Source of the DNA: Nakamurella lactea DSM 19367 | Lineage (GTDB): Bacteria; Actinomycetota; Actinomycetes; Mycobacteriales; Nakamurellaceae | Length of the DNA stretch: 64,000 nt | Assembly (NCBI RefSeq): GCF_000426645.1 | Contig: NZ_AUFT01000022.1 | Coordinates: forward strand, 1 to 64,000 | Direction of reading: 5' to 3' | Part shown: positions 16,011-24,015 of the stretch, in pieces | Numbering within the stretch: the first letter of the stretch is position 1 | Layout of the letters: each line of letters opens with the position of its first letter | The notes under the pieces: generated by a model | Told to the model about the DNA's origin: nothing | The model's database searches: none | What the model saw: the letters and a program-made list of their open reading frames with translations, nothing else | Program-made: the position numbers and the translations under genes

Positions 16011-16268
16011 CGGCTCGCTCCCGACCCGCTGGGGCACGTCGATCATCGGATCACAGTAGAACAGGCTCCGGACGAGCAGCGAGGCGTCGAGCTGCGCTTC
16101 TGGTTACCGACGAACCAGGTCGCCGAGCTGCTGCGCGCCGCGGGTCGAACCGCCATCTGTTGCGCGCTGCTCCGGACGAGGTCATAGTTTCGTTCGTACC
16201 CGTCGAGGTGTCGCGATCCGACAAGTGCGAGTGCGAGTGCGAGGTCAGTCTCTGAAAGGGGCGATCGG

Positions 16269-17843
16269 ATGACGCAATCCGACACCGCGACGCAGCCACC
16301 GAGCGGTAGCAACTCACTGGACGCAGAGCAGGTCGGCTACAAGCAGTCGCTCGGCCGACGCCACGTGCAGATGATCGCCATCGGCGGCGCCATCGGTACC
16401 GGCCTGTTCCTGGGCTCGGCCTCCCGGCTGAACAGCACCGGCCCGGCACTGCTGCTCAGCTATGCCTTCGTCGGCGTGATCGCCTACTTGCTGATGCGCG
16501 CGCTGGGTGAACTCGTGCTGCACCGGGCGACCTCCGGCGCCTTCGTGTCGTACATGCGGGAGTTCTACGGCGAGCGCGCCGCGTACATCACCGGCTGGAT
16601 GTATTGGTTGAACTGGGCGCTGACCGGGATTGCCGAGCTCTCCGCCGTCGGCCTCTACATGCAGCACTGGTTCCCGAACCTGCCGACCTGGTTGACCGTG
16701 CTGATCGCGCTGGCCGTGGTGCTGGTGATCAACCTGATGTCGGCGCGTGCGTTCGGCGAATTCGAGTTCTGGGCCGCGCTGGCGAAGGTCGGCGCCATCG
16801 TGGTGTTCCTGGTCGTCGGTCTGGTCGTGGTGATCGGCCGGTTCCACATCGGCACGCACCAGGCGGGCTTCAACAATCTGTGGAGCAACCCCGGTGGGTT
16901 CTGGCCGGGCAGCGGCGATTTCCATTGGTACGGCCCGATCCTGGTGATGTCGGGTGTGGTCTTCGCCTACGCCGCGATCGAGATGGTCGGCGTGGCCGCC
17001 GGCGAGATGGAGGATGCCAAGCGCGAGGTACCCAAGGCGGTGAACGCGGTGATCTTCCGGATCGGCGTCTTCTACTGCGGTTCGATCCTGTTGCTGGTGT
17101 CGATGCTGCCGACCAGCGAATACAAGTCGGGGATCAGCCCGTTCGTCACCGTGTTCGGCCGGATGGGCATGGACTGGATGGCCAGCGTCATCCAGATCAT
17201 CCTGATCGTCGCCGCGATGTCCAGCCTCAACTCGGGGCTGTACTCGACCGGCCGCGTCCTGCGCAGCCTCGGAATGGCCAAGCAGGCCCCGCGATTCACG
17301 CTGAAGATGAGTGCCTCCGGTGTGCCATGGGCCGGCATCGTCATGACGTCGGTGGTCTTCGTCTTCGGCGCCGTTCTCAACGCGTTGACGCCGGACGCTT
17401 TCGAAGTCGCACTCGAGGCCGCTGCGATCGGGGTGCTGTTCACCTGGGGCACGATCTTCCTGTGTCAACTGCGGCTCCGGCGGTTGTCCGACCTCGGGGT
17501 CATACCCGCAAGCCCGTTCCGAATGCCCGGCTCCCCCTACACCAGTTACATCGGCCTGGCGTTCCTGATACTGGTCCTGGTCGGGATGGCGATCTCCGGA
17601 TGGCAATCGTCGCCGTACTTCTGGCACAAGGTCGATTTCCTGGTGGTGGTGCTCGGCATTCCGGTGCTCGCGGTGCTGTTGACCATAGGCTGGCTGATCG
17701 TCCGACCGAAGGTCGTCGCGAACACCGGCGGTCGACTCAAGGCGGTGTGGTCCGAGGACGGGCCGACCTACGGGTCGGCGCCGGACGCGGTGGCATCGAC
17801 GCCGCCGCCCGCCGGCCGCCCGGGCGACGATGCGGAGGGCTGA
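16269..17843 (+). CDS. Amino-acid permease of the APC superfamily (AnsP/GabP-like)
   Basis: 524 residues, ATG after GAAAGGGGCGATCGG. Twelve membrane helices are evident. The first begins in R-R-H-V-Q-M-I-A-I-G-G-A-I-G-T-G-L-F, the signature of the amino-acid transporter (AAT) group that includes asparagine, GABA, D-serine and aromatic permeases. The A-G-E-M-E-D-A-K-R-E-V-P-K-A motif at the helix 6-7 loop supports this, and the overall pattern is closest to L-asparagine permeases. The Pro-rich C-terminal tail is disordered. Stops three bases before the solute-binding lipoprotein gene, so the two are in one operon. Confidence 0.9.
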   Translation: MTQSDTATQPPSGSNSLDAEQVGYKQSLGRRHVQMIAIGGAIGTGLFLGSASRLNSTGPALLLSYAFVGVIAYLLMRALGELVLHRATSGAFVSYMREFYGERAAYITGWMYWLNWALTGIAELSAVGLYMQHWFPNLPTWLTVLIALAVVLVINLMSARAFGEFEFWAALAKVGAIVVFLVVGLVVVIGRFHIGTHQAGFNNLWSNPGGFWPGSGDFHWYGPILVMSGVVFAYAAIEMVGVAAGEMEDAKREVPKAVNAVIFRIGVFYCGSILLLVSMLPTSEYKSGISPFVTVFGRMGMDWMASVIQIILIVAAMSSLNSGLYSTGRVLRSLGMAKQAPRFTLKMSASGVPWAGIVMTSVVFVFGAVLNALTPDAFEVALEAAAIGVLFTWGTIFLCQLRLRRLSDLGVIPASPFRMPGSPYTSYIGLAFLILVLVGMAISGWQSSPYFWHKVDFLVVVLGIPVLAVLLTIGWLIVRPKVVANTGGRLKAVWSEDGPTYGSAPDAVASTPPPAGRPGDDAEG

Positions 17844-17846
17844 CGA

Positions 17847-18716
17847 ATGAGGCGAATTGTTCCGGGTCGGCGCGGCCGACCGATCGGCGCGGCGCCGGTC
17901 GTCGTCGCATTCGCCGTCGGCCTGACCGTGCTCGCGGGATGTTCCTCCGGGTCGGCCGGGCCCGCCGAAGCGACGGACAACGGCGCGACCGGCAACGCCA
18001 AGCTGACCATCGGCATCGCCGACGACGAGCCGGGCGTCAGCATCAAGACCGACAACGGTTACGCCGGCTTCGACATCGATACCGCGAACTACGTTGCCGG
18101 CAAACTCGGCGTGCCGACGGCGAACATCACCTGGAAGCCCGTCGACCCCGGCGAACGGATCAGCGCACTCGAGAAGGGCGAGGTCGACCTGGTGGTGGCG
18201 ACCTTCTCCATCACCCCCGAGCGCGAACAGCAGGTCTCCTTCGCCGGGCCGTACTTCATCGCCCATCAGGATCTGCTGATCCGACGCAACGACACCTCGA
18301 TCACCAGCCCGGAGACCCTCAACGGCAAGATTCTGTGCGAGGCCAGTGGCACCACATCGGCCGACTACGTGACGCAGCACTATGCCGGGAAGATCACCGT
18401 GCGAGAGGTTCCGACCTTCTCCGAATGCGTTCGCAACCTCGCCAACGGTGACGTCGACGCGGTGTCCACCGACGACCTCATTCTCGCCGGGTTCGCCGCC
18501 GAACCGCAGTACAAGGGCATCCTGAAGGTGGTCGGAAAGGGCTTCACCGACGAGCGATACGGAATCGGCGTCAAGAAGGGCGACACCGAGCTGGTGGCGA
18601 AGGTGAATGCCGCGCTGCGGTCGTACATCGACGACGGGTCGTGGAAACGCTCGCTGGACAGGAACATCCGTCCGTCCGGGTACGGCATTCCGGATCCGCC
18701 GGCCATCGGCGGCTGA
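17847..18716 (+). CDS. Glutamate-type ABC solute-binding lipoprotein, without ABC partners
   Basis: 289 residues. A signal peptide ends in the lipobox L-A-G-C32, then a short Gly/Ser linker and a family-3 periplasmic binding fold (I-G-I-A-D-D-E-P-G, G-Y-A-G-F-D-I-D-T-A, A-T-F-S-I-T-P-E-R). This is the GluB/GlnH type that binds acidic or polar amino acids. Two cysteines (in I-L-C-E-A-S-G-T-T and F-S-E-C-V-R-N-L) match the disulfide seen in related proteins. No ATPase or permease subunit of an ABC system is nearby; instead it follows an APC permease after 3 bases. It may serve a distant ABC importer or act as a sensor. Confidence 0.88.
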   Translation: MRRIVPGRRGRPIGAAPVVVAFAVGLTVLAGCSSGSAGPAEATDNGATGNAKLTIGIADDEPGVSIKTDNGYAGFDIDTANYVAGKLGVPTANITWKPVDPGERISALEKGEVDLVVATFSITPEREQQVSFAGPYFIAHQDLLIRRNDTSITSPETLNGKILCEASGTTSADYVTQHYAGKITVREVPTFSECVRNLANGDVDAVSTDDLILAGFAAEPQYKGILKVVGKGFTDERYGIGVKKGDTELVAKVNAALRSYIDDGSWKRSLDRNIRPSGYGIPDPPAIGG

Positions 18717-18751
18717 CGCCCGCCCGGATCGGCGGCTGACGTCCGCCGCGG

Positions 18752-20599
18752 TCAGCGGCTGGCCCAGTCGTCCGGATCGGTGAACTGGATGACGTTGGCC
18801 AGCCTTCTCTGGACCGCGCCGATCTCCCGGACCGCCTGCGCGAGCACGCTCCGGTCCAGCGGCGAGAGACGGCTCCGGCTCAGCACATTGGACGGCCGCT
18901 CCCCCCGGTCATGTTGGTCGAGCTGATAGCCCAGCCGCAGGCGCTGGAGCACCTCGAACACCTCCATCAGCACCGTCGCCTGCTCGGTCGGGAGGAGCTC
19001 GGAGCCGGACGCCGCCATCAGCCGCCCGCGGGTGGAGACCTCTGCGGACTGCACGCCGAGGGCAGCCCACCGGGCGATGTCGACCACCGGCCGTAGCGCG
19101 TGCGCCTTGATGTCGAAGGTGCCGGCCCGGCGGACCAGTACATCGCGCACCGACCGCAGCCTGGCCCGGTTGGACAGCGACTCGGTGAGCAGCAGCTTGA
19201 AGGTGCCGGGATGGCTCCGGATGTCCCCGAACACCTTGTGTACCACCGGCAACGCCGGGTCGCCCTGGATCGGCCGGCCGTCCAGCAGCAACGACGACAT
19301 CACCATGCCCTGGTTGGTGAGCGGACTGCGCAGCCAGGCCTGTGCGGCGGCCCGCCACTGCTGCTGGGTCCGGGCGAAGGCCGGTTTGCTCGGGGTAGCA
19401 CCGTGTTCGTCGACGTGCAGCCCGGCTCGCCGCAAGGTCTGCTCGACGTCGACGAACGCCGCGCGGTAGCTCGCCGCCTTCGCCTCGGTGTCCACCTCGG
19501 GGCCCAGCACCACCGCCGAGTCGATGTCCGATCCCAGTACCGGTTCGCGCCGACCGTTGCTGCCCAGCGACAGCCAGGTGATCTGGCCGGTGTCGACCTC
19601 TGGATGATCGTCCAGTACCAGGCCAAGGACCGCGCGCTGCAGCTGGTCGACGACGGTGGAGTAGATCGCGGTGACCTCCGACGCCTGCCGGCCCCGCTCG
19701 AACAGTCCGTGCAGCAGCGACGGCAACCGGTGCCCGAGCTGGACGACACTGTCGATACTGTCGGCCCGCCCGAGCTGTTCGCGCAGCAACAGCCCGACCG
19801 AGGACACCGACACCATGAAGTCCTGTGGCAGGATCACCCCGCGCAGGGCGCCGGCCCGGTCGACCACCAGCAGATGGTCGAGGTCCGACTCGGTGAGCTG
19901 AACGAGGGCATCGGCCGCCAGGCTGTCGGTGACCGCTGATACCGCGGGCACCATCACGTCACCGATCGGTGTCCGCGGCGGGAGTCCGGCCGCGACGACC
20001 CGTTCCCGCAGGACCCGGTCGGTGACGATGCCGAAGTTCCCGGACGGCAGCGGCACCGCCAGATAGGTCAACCCGGCCGCCGTCATCCGGCGCGCCGCCT
20101 CGGCAACGGTCAGCGATGCCGGACCGGACAACGGCGGCGAGACGATCAGCTCGTCGACGGTGCTGTAGGTGGGGGTGGAGGTCCGTCCGGCAACGGCCGA
20201 CAGCGCACGGGTGACGAAACGCATTCCGGCCGGTGACGAGAAGGCCGGCGCTGCCAACTCGGCCGGCAACCGGAGCACCCGCACCGGTCCCACCGCCACC
20301 ACTCGCGGCCCCGTTTTGGTTCCGCTGAGCACCGCGGTGAACCCGAAGATCCCACCCCGGCCCAACACCTCGTCCGCGGGAGTGCCGGCGGGTGCCTCGG
20401 ACATCCACAGCTCCACCTCACCGGACAGCACCACGAACACCTCGTCGCTGCCGGTGACGAACCCGTCCAGGATCCGTTGCCCTGGTCGGAAATCCGAGAC
20501 CCGCCCGGCCGCGACGAGCGCCTCCCTGGCGGCGGGCGTCAGGGAGTCGAACGGTGGCAGCTCACCGAGAAACGTGCCGAGCTCGCTCACGGCATTCAT
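18752..20599 (-). CDS. cNMP-binding / CBS pair / DUF294 nucleotidyltransferase-like protein
   Basis: 615 residues in four parts. Residues 10-130 are a cyclic-nucleotide-binding beta-barrel (F-R-P-G-Q-R-I-L, L-S-G-E-V-E-L-W). Residues 150-270 form a CBS pair. Residues 300-440 are a DUF294 nucleotidyltransferase-like domain with G346-S-N-G-R-R-E-P-V-L-G-S-D-I-D360, the GlnE/GlnD-type metal motif. The rest is the DUF294 C-terminal helical domain. The architecture suggests a signalling enzyme that reads nucleotide levels and modifies a partner by nucleotidylation, but the target is unknown for this family. Confidence 0.9.
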   Translation of the reverse strand: MNAVSELGTFLGELPPFDSLTPAAREALVAAGRVSDFRPGQRILDGFVTGSDEVFVVLSGEVELWMSEAPAGTPADEVLGRGGIFGFTAVLSGTKTGPRVVAVGPVRVLRLPAELAAPAFSSPAGMRFVTRALSAVAGRTSTPTYSTVDELIVSPPLSGPASLTVAEAARRMTAAGLTYLAVPLPSGNFGIVTDRVLRERVVAAGLPPRTPIGDVMVPAVSAVTDSLAADALVQLTESDLDHLLVVDRAGALRGVILPQDFMVSVSSVGLLLREQLGRADSIDSVVQLGHRLPSLLHGLFERGRQASEVTAIYSTVVDQLQRAVLGLVLDDHPEVDTGQITWLSLGSNGRREPVLGSDIDSAVVLGPEVDTEAKAASYRAAFVDVEQTLRRAGLHVDEHGATPSKPAFARTQQQWRAAAQAWLRSPLTNQGMVMSSLLLDGRPIQGDPALPVVHKVFGDIRSHPGTFKLLLTESLSNRARLRSVRDVLVRRAGTFDIKAHALRPVVDIARWAALGVQSAEVSTRGRLMAASGSELLPTEQATVLMEVFEVLQRLRLGYQLDQHDRGERPSNVLSRSRLSPLDRSVLAQAVREIGAVQRRLANVIQFTDPDDWASR

Positions 20600-20644
20600 C
20601 GTGCCAGGCGGGTCAACGGCACCGGACGCGGCGCGGCACGGCGT

Positions 20645-21055
20645 TCACGCCGGGTCGGCCGAGGTGAGCGCGGCGACGCCGGCGAGCGGCACCACCCCCT
20701 GCGCCTTCGCCGCCAGGTCCGGGTCAACCGTGATCAACGCGTCGGCCTGCAGCCTGGCGACGGCCAGGTACTCCGCTTCGTAGATGCTGTCCCATCCGTG
20801 TTCGCGGGCGATCTTCCAGGCGGTCCGGCGGGACACCCGGTCGCCGAGCAGCCGCATCTTCAATTCGGTGAGCCGGTCGTGGCGCTGCAGCGCAATCCGC
20901 TCGGCGATGTCGCCGCGCCGGACGGCGGCCAGCAGCAACGAAAGAGCCTGGGAGCGAATGAGGTTCGGGGCCACCAACTGGTGGATCGGGTGGACCCGGA
21001 CGTCGTCGGCCACCAGCTGCAGCAGGGTCGGGGCGTCGATCACGAAGCGGGTCAT
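20645..21055 (-). CDS. PIN-domain protein with altered active site
   Basis: 136 residues from the ATG at 21055. The PIN fold shows D7 in F-V-I-D-A, a helix starting A-P-N-L-I-R-S-Q-A-L, and the C-terminal S-I-Y-E-A-E-Y-L-A-V-A followed by I-T-V-D-P-D-L. In canonical VapC toxins the second acid is a Glu where Q36 stands here, and the third is the Asp of Y-D-A, here E93. One carboxylate is therefore missing and one replaced. No antitoxin gene is adjacent (upstream are 105 bases and a divergent acetyltransferase). It could be a low-activity nuclease, an RNA-binding relic, or an orphan toxin. Confidence 0.72.
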   Translation of the reverse strand: MTRFVIDAPTLLQLVADDVRVHPIHQLVAPNLIRSQALSLLLAAVRRGDIAERIALQRHDRLTELKMRLLGDRVSRRTAWKIAREHGWDSIYEAEYLAVARLQADALITVDPDLAAKAQGVVPLAGVAALTSADPA

Positions 21056-21160
21056 CGGCCCACTGTAGGTGGGGATTCCGACGCGGGCACCAGGATCGTC
21101 GATCGGCGCCGTCGGCAGAACCGGGATGACGGGTGTCCCGGCCGACCATAAACTGCCCGC

Positions 21161-21712
21161 ATGTCGCTGACCCTGCGTCCGATTGCCCGGGCCGACGTCC
21201 ATCGGATCCATGAGTGGGCCTCCCAGGAATCCGCGTCCCGGTACCAGACCTGGGGGCCGAACACCTTCGCCCAGACCGAGGCGTTCGTCGACGCGGCGGC
21301 AGCCGCCTGGTTCGCCCCGGACGCCCCTGCCCGGACCTGGTGTGCCGTGTTACCCGGGCAGGGTGTCGTCGGCAACGGCGGTCTGACGTCGATCTCGCCC
21401 CACTGTCAGGAGATCAGCTACATCGTGCACACGGATCTGTGGGGGCGCGGCCTGGCGACCGAGATCGCGCTGCTGCTGGTCGAATTCGCCTTCCACCAAC
21501 CCGGTACCGAGCGAGTGCAGGCGACCTGCGACCCGCGGAACACAGCGTCAGCGGCGGTGTTGACCAGAATCGGGATGAGCTACGAGGGAACGCTGCGGCA
21601 CACCATGCTGATCCGCGACGGCTGGCGCGACTCGAGGATGTACTCCGTGCTGACCCACGAGTGGCCGTCGGATCCGTCCCGCCTGCATCGGATCAGTACC
21701 GAACCGACGTGA
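21161..21712 (+). CDS. GNAT-family acetyltransferase (RimJ/RimL-like)
   Basis: 183 residues. The N-terminal L-R-P-I-A-R-A-D-V and the acetyl-CoA binding loop L-W-G-R-G-L-A-T-E-I-A (variant of Q/R-x-x-G-x-G/A) are visible, followed by C-D-P-R-N-T-A-S-A-A-V-L-T-R-I-G-M, the typical RimJ-type ending. Such enzymes acetylate protein N-termini or small amines; the substrate is not predictable. It diverges from the PIN gene. Confidence 0.88.
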   Translation: MSLTLRPIARADVHRIHEWASQESASRYQTWGPNTFAQTEAFVDAAAAAWFAPDAPARTWCAVLPGQGVVGNGGLTSISPHCQEISYIVHTDLWGRGLATEIALLLVEFAFHQPGTERVQATCDPRNTASAAVLTRIGMSYEGTLRHTMLIRDGWRDSRMYSVLTHEWPSDPSRLHRISTEPT

Positions 21713-21854
21713 TCGGTGAAGCGCCGCACCAGCTTTCCTGCCGTTTGCCGACCGGGCAGCCGGCCCTGCCCGGGTGTAGGCGAGCGACCCGTTGCTGCGC
21801 GGTGCCCGCAGCACCGAACGCACGGTGCCCGCCCACCAGTAACGGACCCCTCCT

Positions 21855-21935
21855 TCACCGCAGCAGGATGTCCTCCGAGGTGCCGCGACGGTTGTTCCAG
21901 TACGCCAACCCCGGTGGCACGTCATGCCCGTCCAT
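21855..21935 (-). CDS. Possible 26-residue microprotein
   Basis: ATG at 21935 is preceded by GAGAGG at 4-base spacing and encodes a short polar peptide beginning M-D-G-H-D-V-P-P-G-L-A-Y-W-N-N-R-R. Third codon positions are about 88 percent G/C, as in real genes of this window. It lies in the 304-base gap 21713-22016, in the same frame as the preceding monooxygenase and downstream of its stop. Alternatives are a decayed C-terminal fragment of an older gene, or chance. Nothing else was recognised in that gap. Confidence 0.3.
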   Translation of the reverse strand: MDGHDVPPGLAYWNNRRGTSEDILLR

Positions 21936-22016
21936 CAGGCCTCTCGGTATCGCTGCCGCGGGCCGAATGTCGGCGAATCGCACACCCGACGGCCCCGCGA
22001 TCGCCCCGGCCGGACG

Positions 22017-22955
22017 CTATCCGCGGAGCCGCTCCAGCACCGGCGCGAGCTGATCAACGCCGCCCAACAGGACCGAGGAGATGCCGAGTTCCTCGCGCAA
22101 CTGCAGGAATTTCTCGACCAACCGATCGATCGAACCGATGAACAGGTGCGGGGAGTCGATCACCTCCTGTTCGGTGAGTTCGACCCCGGTCCGCGACCGG
22201 AGTCCGTCGATCACCCGGCGCGCCTCGCCCCGCAGATCATCGGTCACCGTCACCGGCCACATCGACGGATAGATGTTGATGCGCAACGCATCGAACCGGG
22301 CGCCGGCGGCCTCGCGAACCCAGCTGATCTTCTCCCTGGCGGCGGCCAGGGTCAGCGACCGGGCGTCGACCGTGCCGCCCGGCAGGATGCGCGGCGAGAG
22401 CCCGACGATGTCCGCCTCCCGCCCGGCCAGGCTCAGCGTGCGCCGCCCCCCACCACCGATGAAGAACGGCGGGTGCGGCCGTTGCACCGGCACCGGACCG
22501 GCGGTGTAGTCGGTGATCGCGTAGTGCTCACCGGCGAAGCTGAACGGGGCCCCGGAGAACAGCCCCTTCAGCACGGTGATCGACTCGGCCAGCCGCGCCT
22601 GGCGGACCGGCGCACGGTCGAAGGTCAGGCCGATGGCGTCGTACTCGGCCTCGTTCCAGCCGGCTCCGATCGCGATGTCCAGCCGCCCCCCGGACAGCAC
22701 GTCGATGCTGGCCAGCTCCTGTGCGAGCACCGCCGGATGCCGCAGATCGTTGTTCAGCACGAACGCCGACACCCGCAGCGTGGACGTCGCGGCCGCGACC
22801 ATCGCCATCGTCACCACCGGTGACATGCCGCCGAGCAGATGATCGGGCAGCACCAAACAGTGGTACCCGAGCTGCTCGGCGTGCCGGGCGCGGGCAGCCA
22901 ATTCGTCGCCGCTGACGACCCCGGAGACATCGGCCAGGAATTCGAACTCTCGCAT
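22017..22955 (-). CDS. Luciferase-like monooxygenase, probably F420-dependent
   Basis: 312 residues from the ATG at 22955. The luciferase-like TIM barrel is shown by A-R-H-A-E-Q-L-G-Y-H-C-L-V-L-P-D-H, A-S-I-D-V-L-S-G-G-R-L-D-I-A-I-G-A-G-W, and P-P-F-F-I-G-G-G-G-R-R-T-L. The G-A-G-W-N-E-A-E-Y segment is typical of the actinobacterial F420-using branch. The substrate is unknown. The frame upstream of the ATG is antisense to the epimerase gene and is not coding. Confidence 0.88.
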   Translation of the reverse strand: MREFEFLADVSGVVSGDELAARARHAEQLGYHCLVLPDHLLGGMSPVVTMAMVAAATSTLRVSAFVLNNDLRHPAVLAQELASIDVLSGGRLDIAIGAGWNEAEYDAIGLTFDRAPVRQARLAESITVLKGLFSGAPFSFAGEHYAITDYTAGPVPVQRPHPPFFIGGGGRRTLSLAGREADIVGLSPRILPGGTVDARSLTLAAAREKISWVREAAGARFDALRINIYPSMWPVTVTDDLRGEARRVIDGLRSRTGVELTEQEVIDSPHLFIGSIDRLVEKFLQLREELGISSVLLGGVDQLAPVLERLRG

Positions 22956-23024
22956 GCCGTCATCCTCGACGACGGCGGGGCGAGCTTCCGACCCGACCCA
23001 CAGATTTCGGCCGCCCGCGCTGCA

Positions 23025-23052
23025 TGTCACACCCGGCCGTGGCTGTCTCGTC
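23025..23052 (+). promoter_or_regulatory. Predicted ECF41 promoter for the epimerase-sigma operon
   Basis: TGTCACA at 23025-23031 and CGTC at 23049-23052, 17 bases apart, match the -35 and -10 elements known for ECF41 sigma factors. They lie 42 bases before the ATG of the epimerase gene, whose downstream partner encodes an ECF41 sigma factor. This indicates positive autoregulation. Confidence 0.72.
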
Positions 23053-23094
23053 TCCGGTCCGAACACCCAGGACAAGCAGCGGAAGGTGATCGAC

Positions 23095-24015
23095 ATGCGG
23101 GTATTCGTAGCGGGCGGCACGGGCGTGGTGGGGCGACGGCTGGTGCCGCAGTTGGTGGCCCGCGGCCACCAGGTGACGGCGACGACGACGAGCGGGGCGA
23201 AGGTGGGTGCGCTGGAGAAGTTGGGCGCCGCGGCGCTGGTGATGGACGGACTTGATGCCGCATCGGTTGGCGAGGCGGTGGCCGCCGCCCGGCCGGACGC
23301 GATCGTCCACCAGATGACCGGCATCGCCGGCAAGGCGGACATCAAGCACATGGACCGGTGGTTCGCGACCACCAACCGGCTGCGCACCCAGGGGACGGAT
23401 CACCTGCTGGCCGCCGCCGAGGCGACCGGCGTCACCAATTTCATCGCCCAGAGCTATGCCGGCTGGAACGGCATCCATCAGGGCGGCTGGGTCAAGACCG
23501 AGGCGGACCCACTGGATCCGATGACGGGGACGGCGGCGGAGCCGGTGATGGCGGCGGTCCGGTATGTCGAGGACGCGGTCGGCTCGGCGGGTGGTGCGGC
23601 GCTGCGGTTCGGCTGGCTGTACGGGCCGGGCGCCACCGAAGATCTGGTCGCACCGGTGCGCAAGCGGCAGTTCCCGCTCATCGGCAGCGGCGCCGGCTAC
23701 ACCTCGTGGCTGCATCTGGACGACGCGGCGAGCGCTACCGTTCTTGCCGTGGAGCAGCAGGCGAAGGGCGTGTTCAACATCGTGGATGACGAGCCAGCAC
23801 CCGCGAACGAGTGGTTGCCGTACCTTGCGGCCTGCGCCGGCGGCAAGCCACCGATGCGGGTCCCTGGCTGGCTGGCCCGGCTGGCCGCCGGCAAGGTCGC
23901 GGTGAGCCTGATGACGGAAGGCCGTGGCTTCTCCAACGCCAAGGCCAAGCACGAGCTCGGCTGGCAACTGCGCTATCCGTCGTGGCGACAGGGCTTCAAG
24001 GCTGAACTGGCATGA
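23095..24015 (+). CDS. NAD(P)-dependent epimerase/reductase, COE partner of ECF41
   Basis: 306 residues, ATG after GGAAGGTGATCGAC. The N-terminal Rossmann motif V-A-G-G-T-G-V-V-G-R-R marks an extended or atypical SDR. The C-terminal half has Y-G-P-G-A-T-E-D-L and W-L-H-L-D-D-A-A, typical of NAD-dependent epimerase-like proteins. ECF41 sigma genes are characteristically linked to a carboxymuconolactone decarboxylase, oxidoreductase or epimerase (COE) gene that is the main sigma target. This gene overlaps the sigma gene by four bases (ATGA) and has the matching promoter. The physiological substrate of COE proteins is not known. Confidence 0.88.
   Translation: MRVFVAGGTGVVGRRLVPQLVARGHQVTATTTSGAKVGALEKLGAAALVMDGLDAASVGEAVAAARPDAIVHQMTGIAGKADIKHMDRWFATTNRLRTQGTDHLLAAAEATGVTNFIAQSYAGWNGIHQGGWVKTEADPLDPMTGTAAEPVMAAVRYVEDAVGSAGGAALRFGWLYGPGATEDLVAPVRKRQFPLIGSGAGYTSWLHLDDAASATVLAVEQQAKGVFNIVDDEPAPANEWLPYLAACAGGKPPMRVPGWLARLAAGKVAVSLMTEGRGFSNAKAKHELGWQLRYPSWRQGFKAELA

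Noticed and set aside
16080..16187. Plus-strand stretch reading F-W-L-P-T-N-Q-V-A-E-L-L as a possible gene remnant
   Set aside because: No family could be named, and the frame upstream is antisense to the DUF1905 gene.
16314..18380. 688-codon open frame on the minus strand
   Set aside because: Antisense to the permease and binding-protein genes; His/Asp/Gln-rich shadow composition with no recognisable motif.
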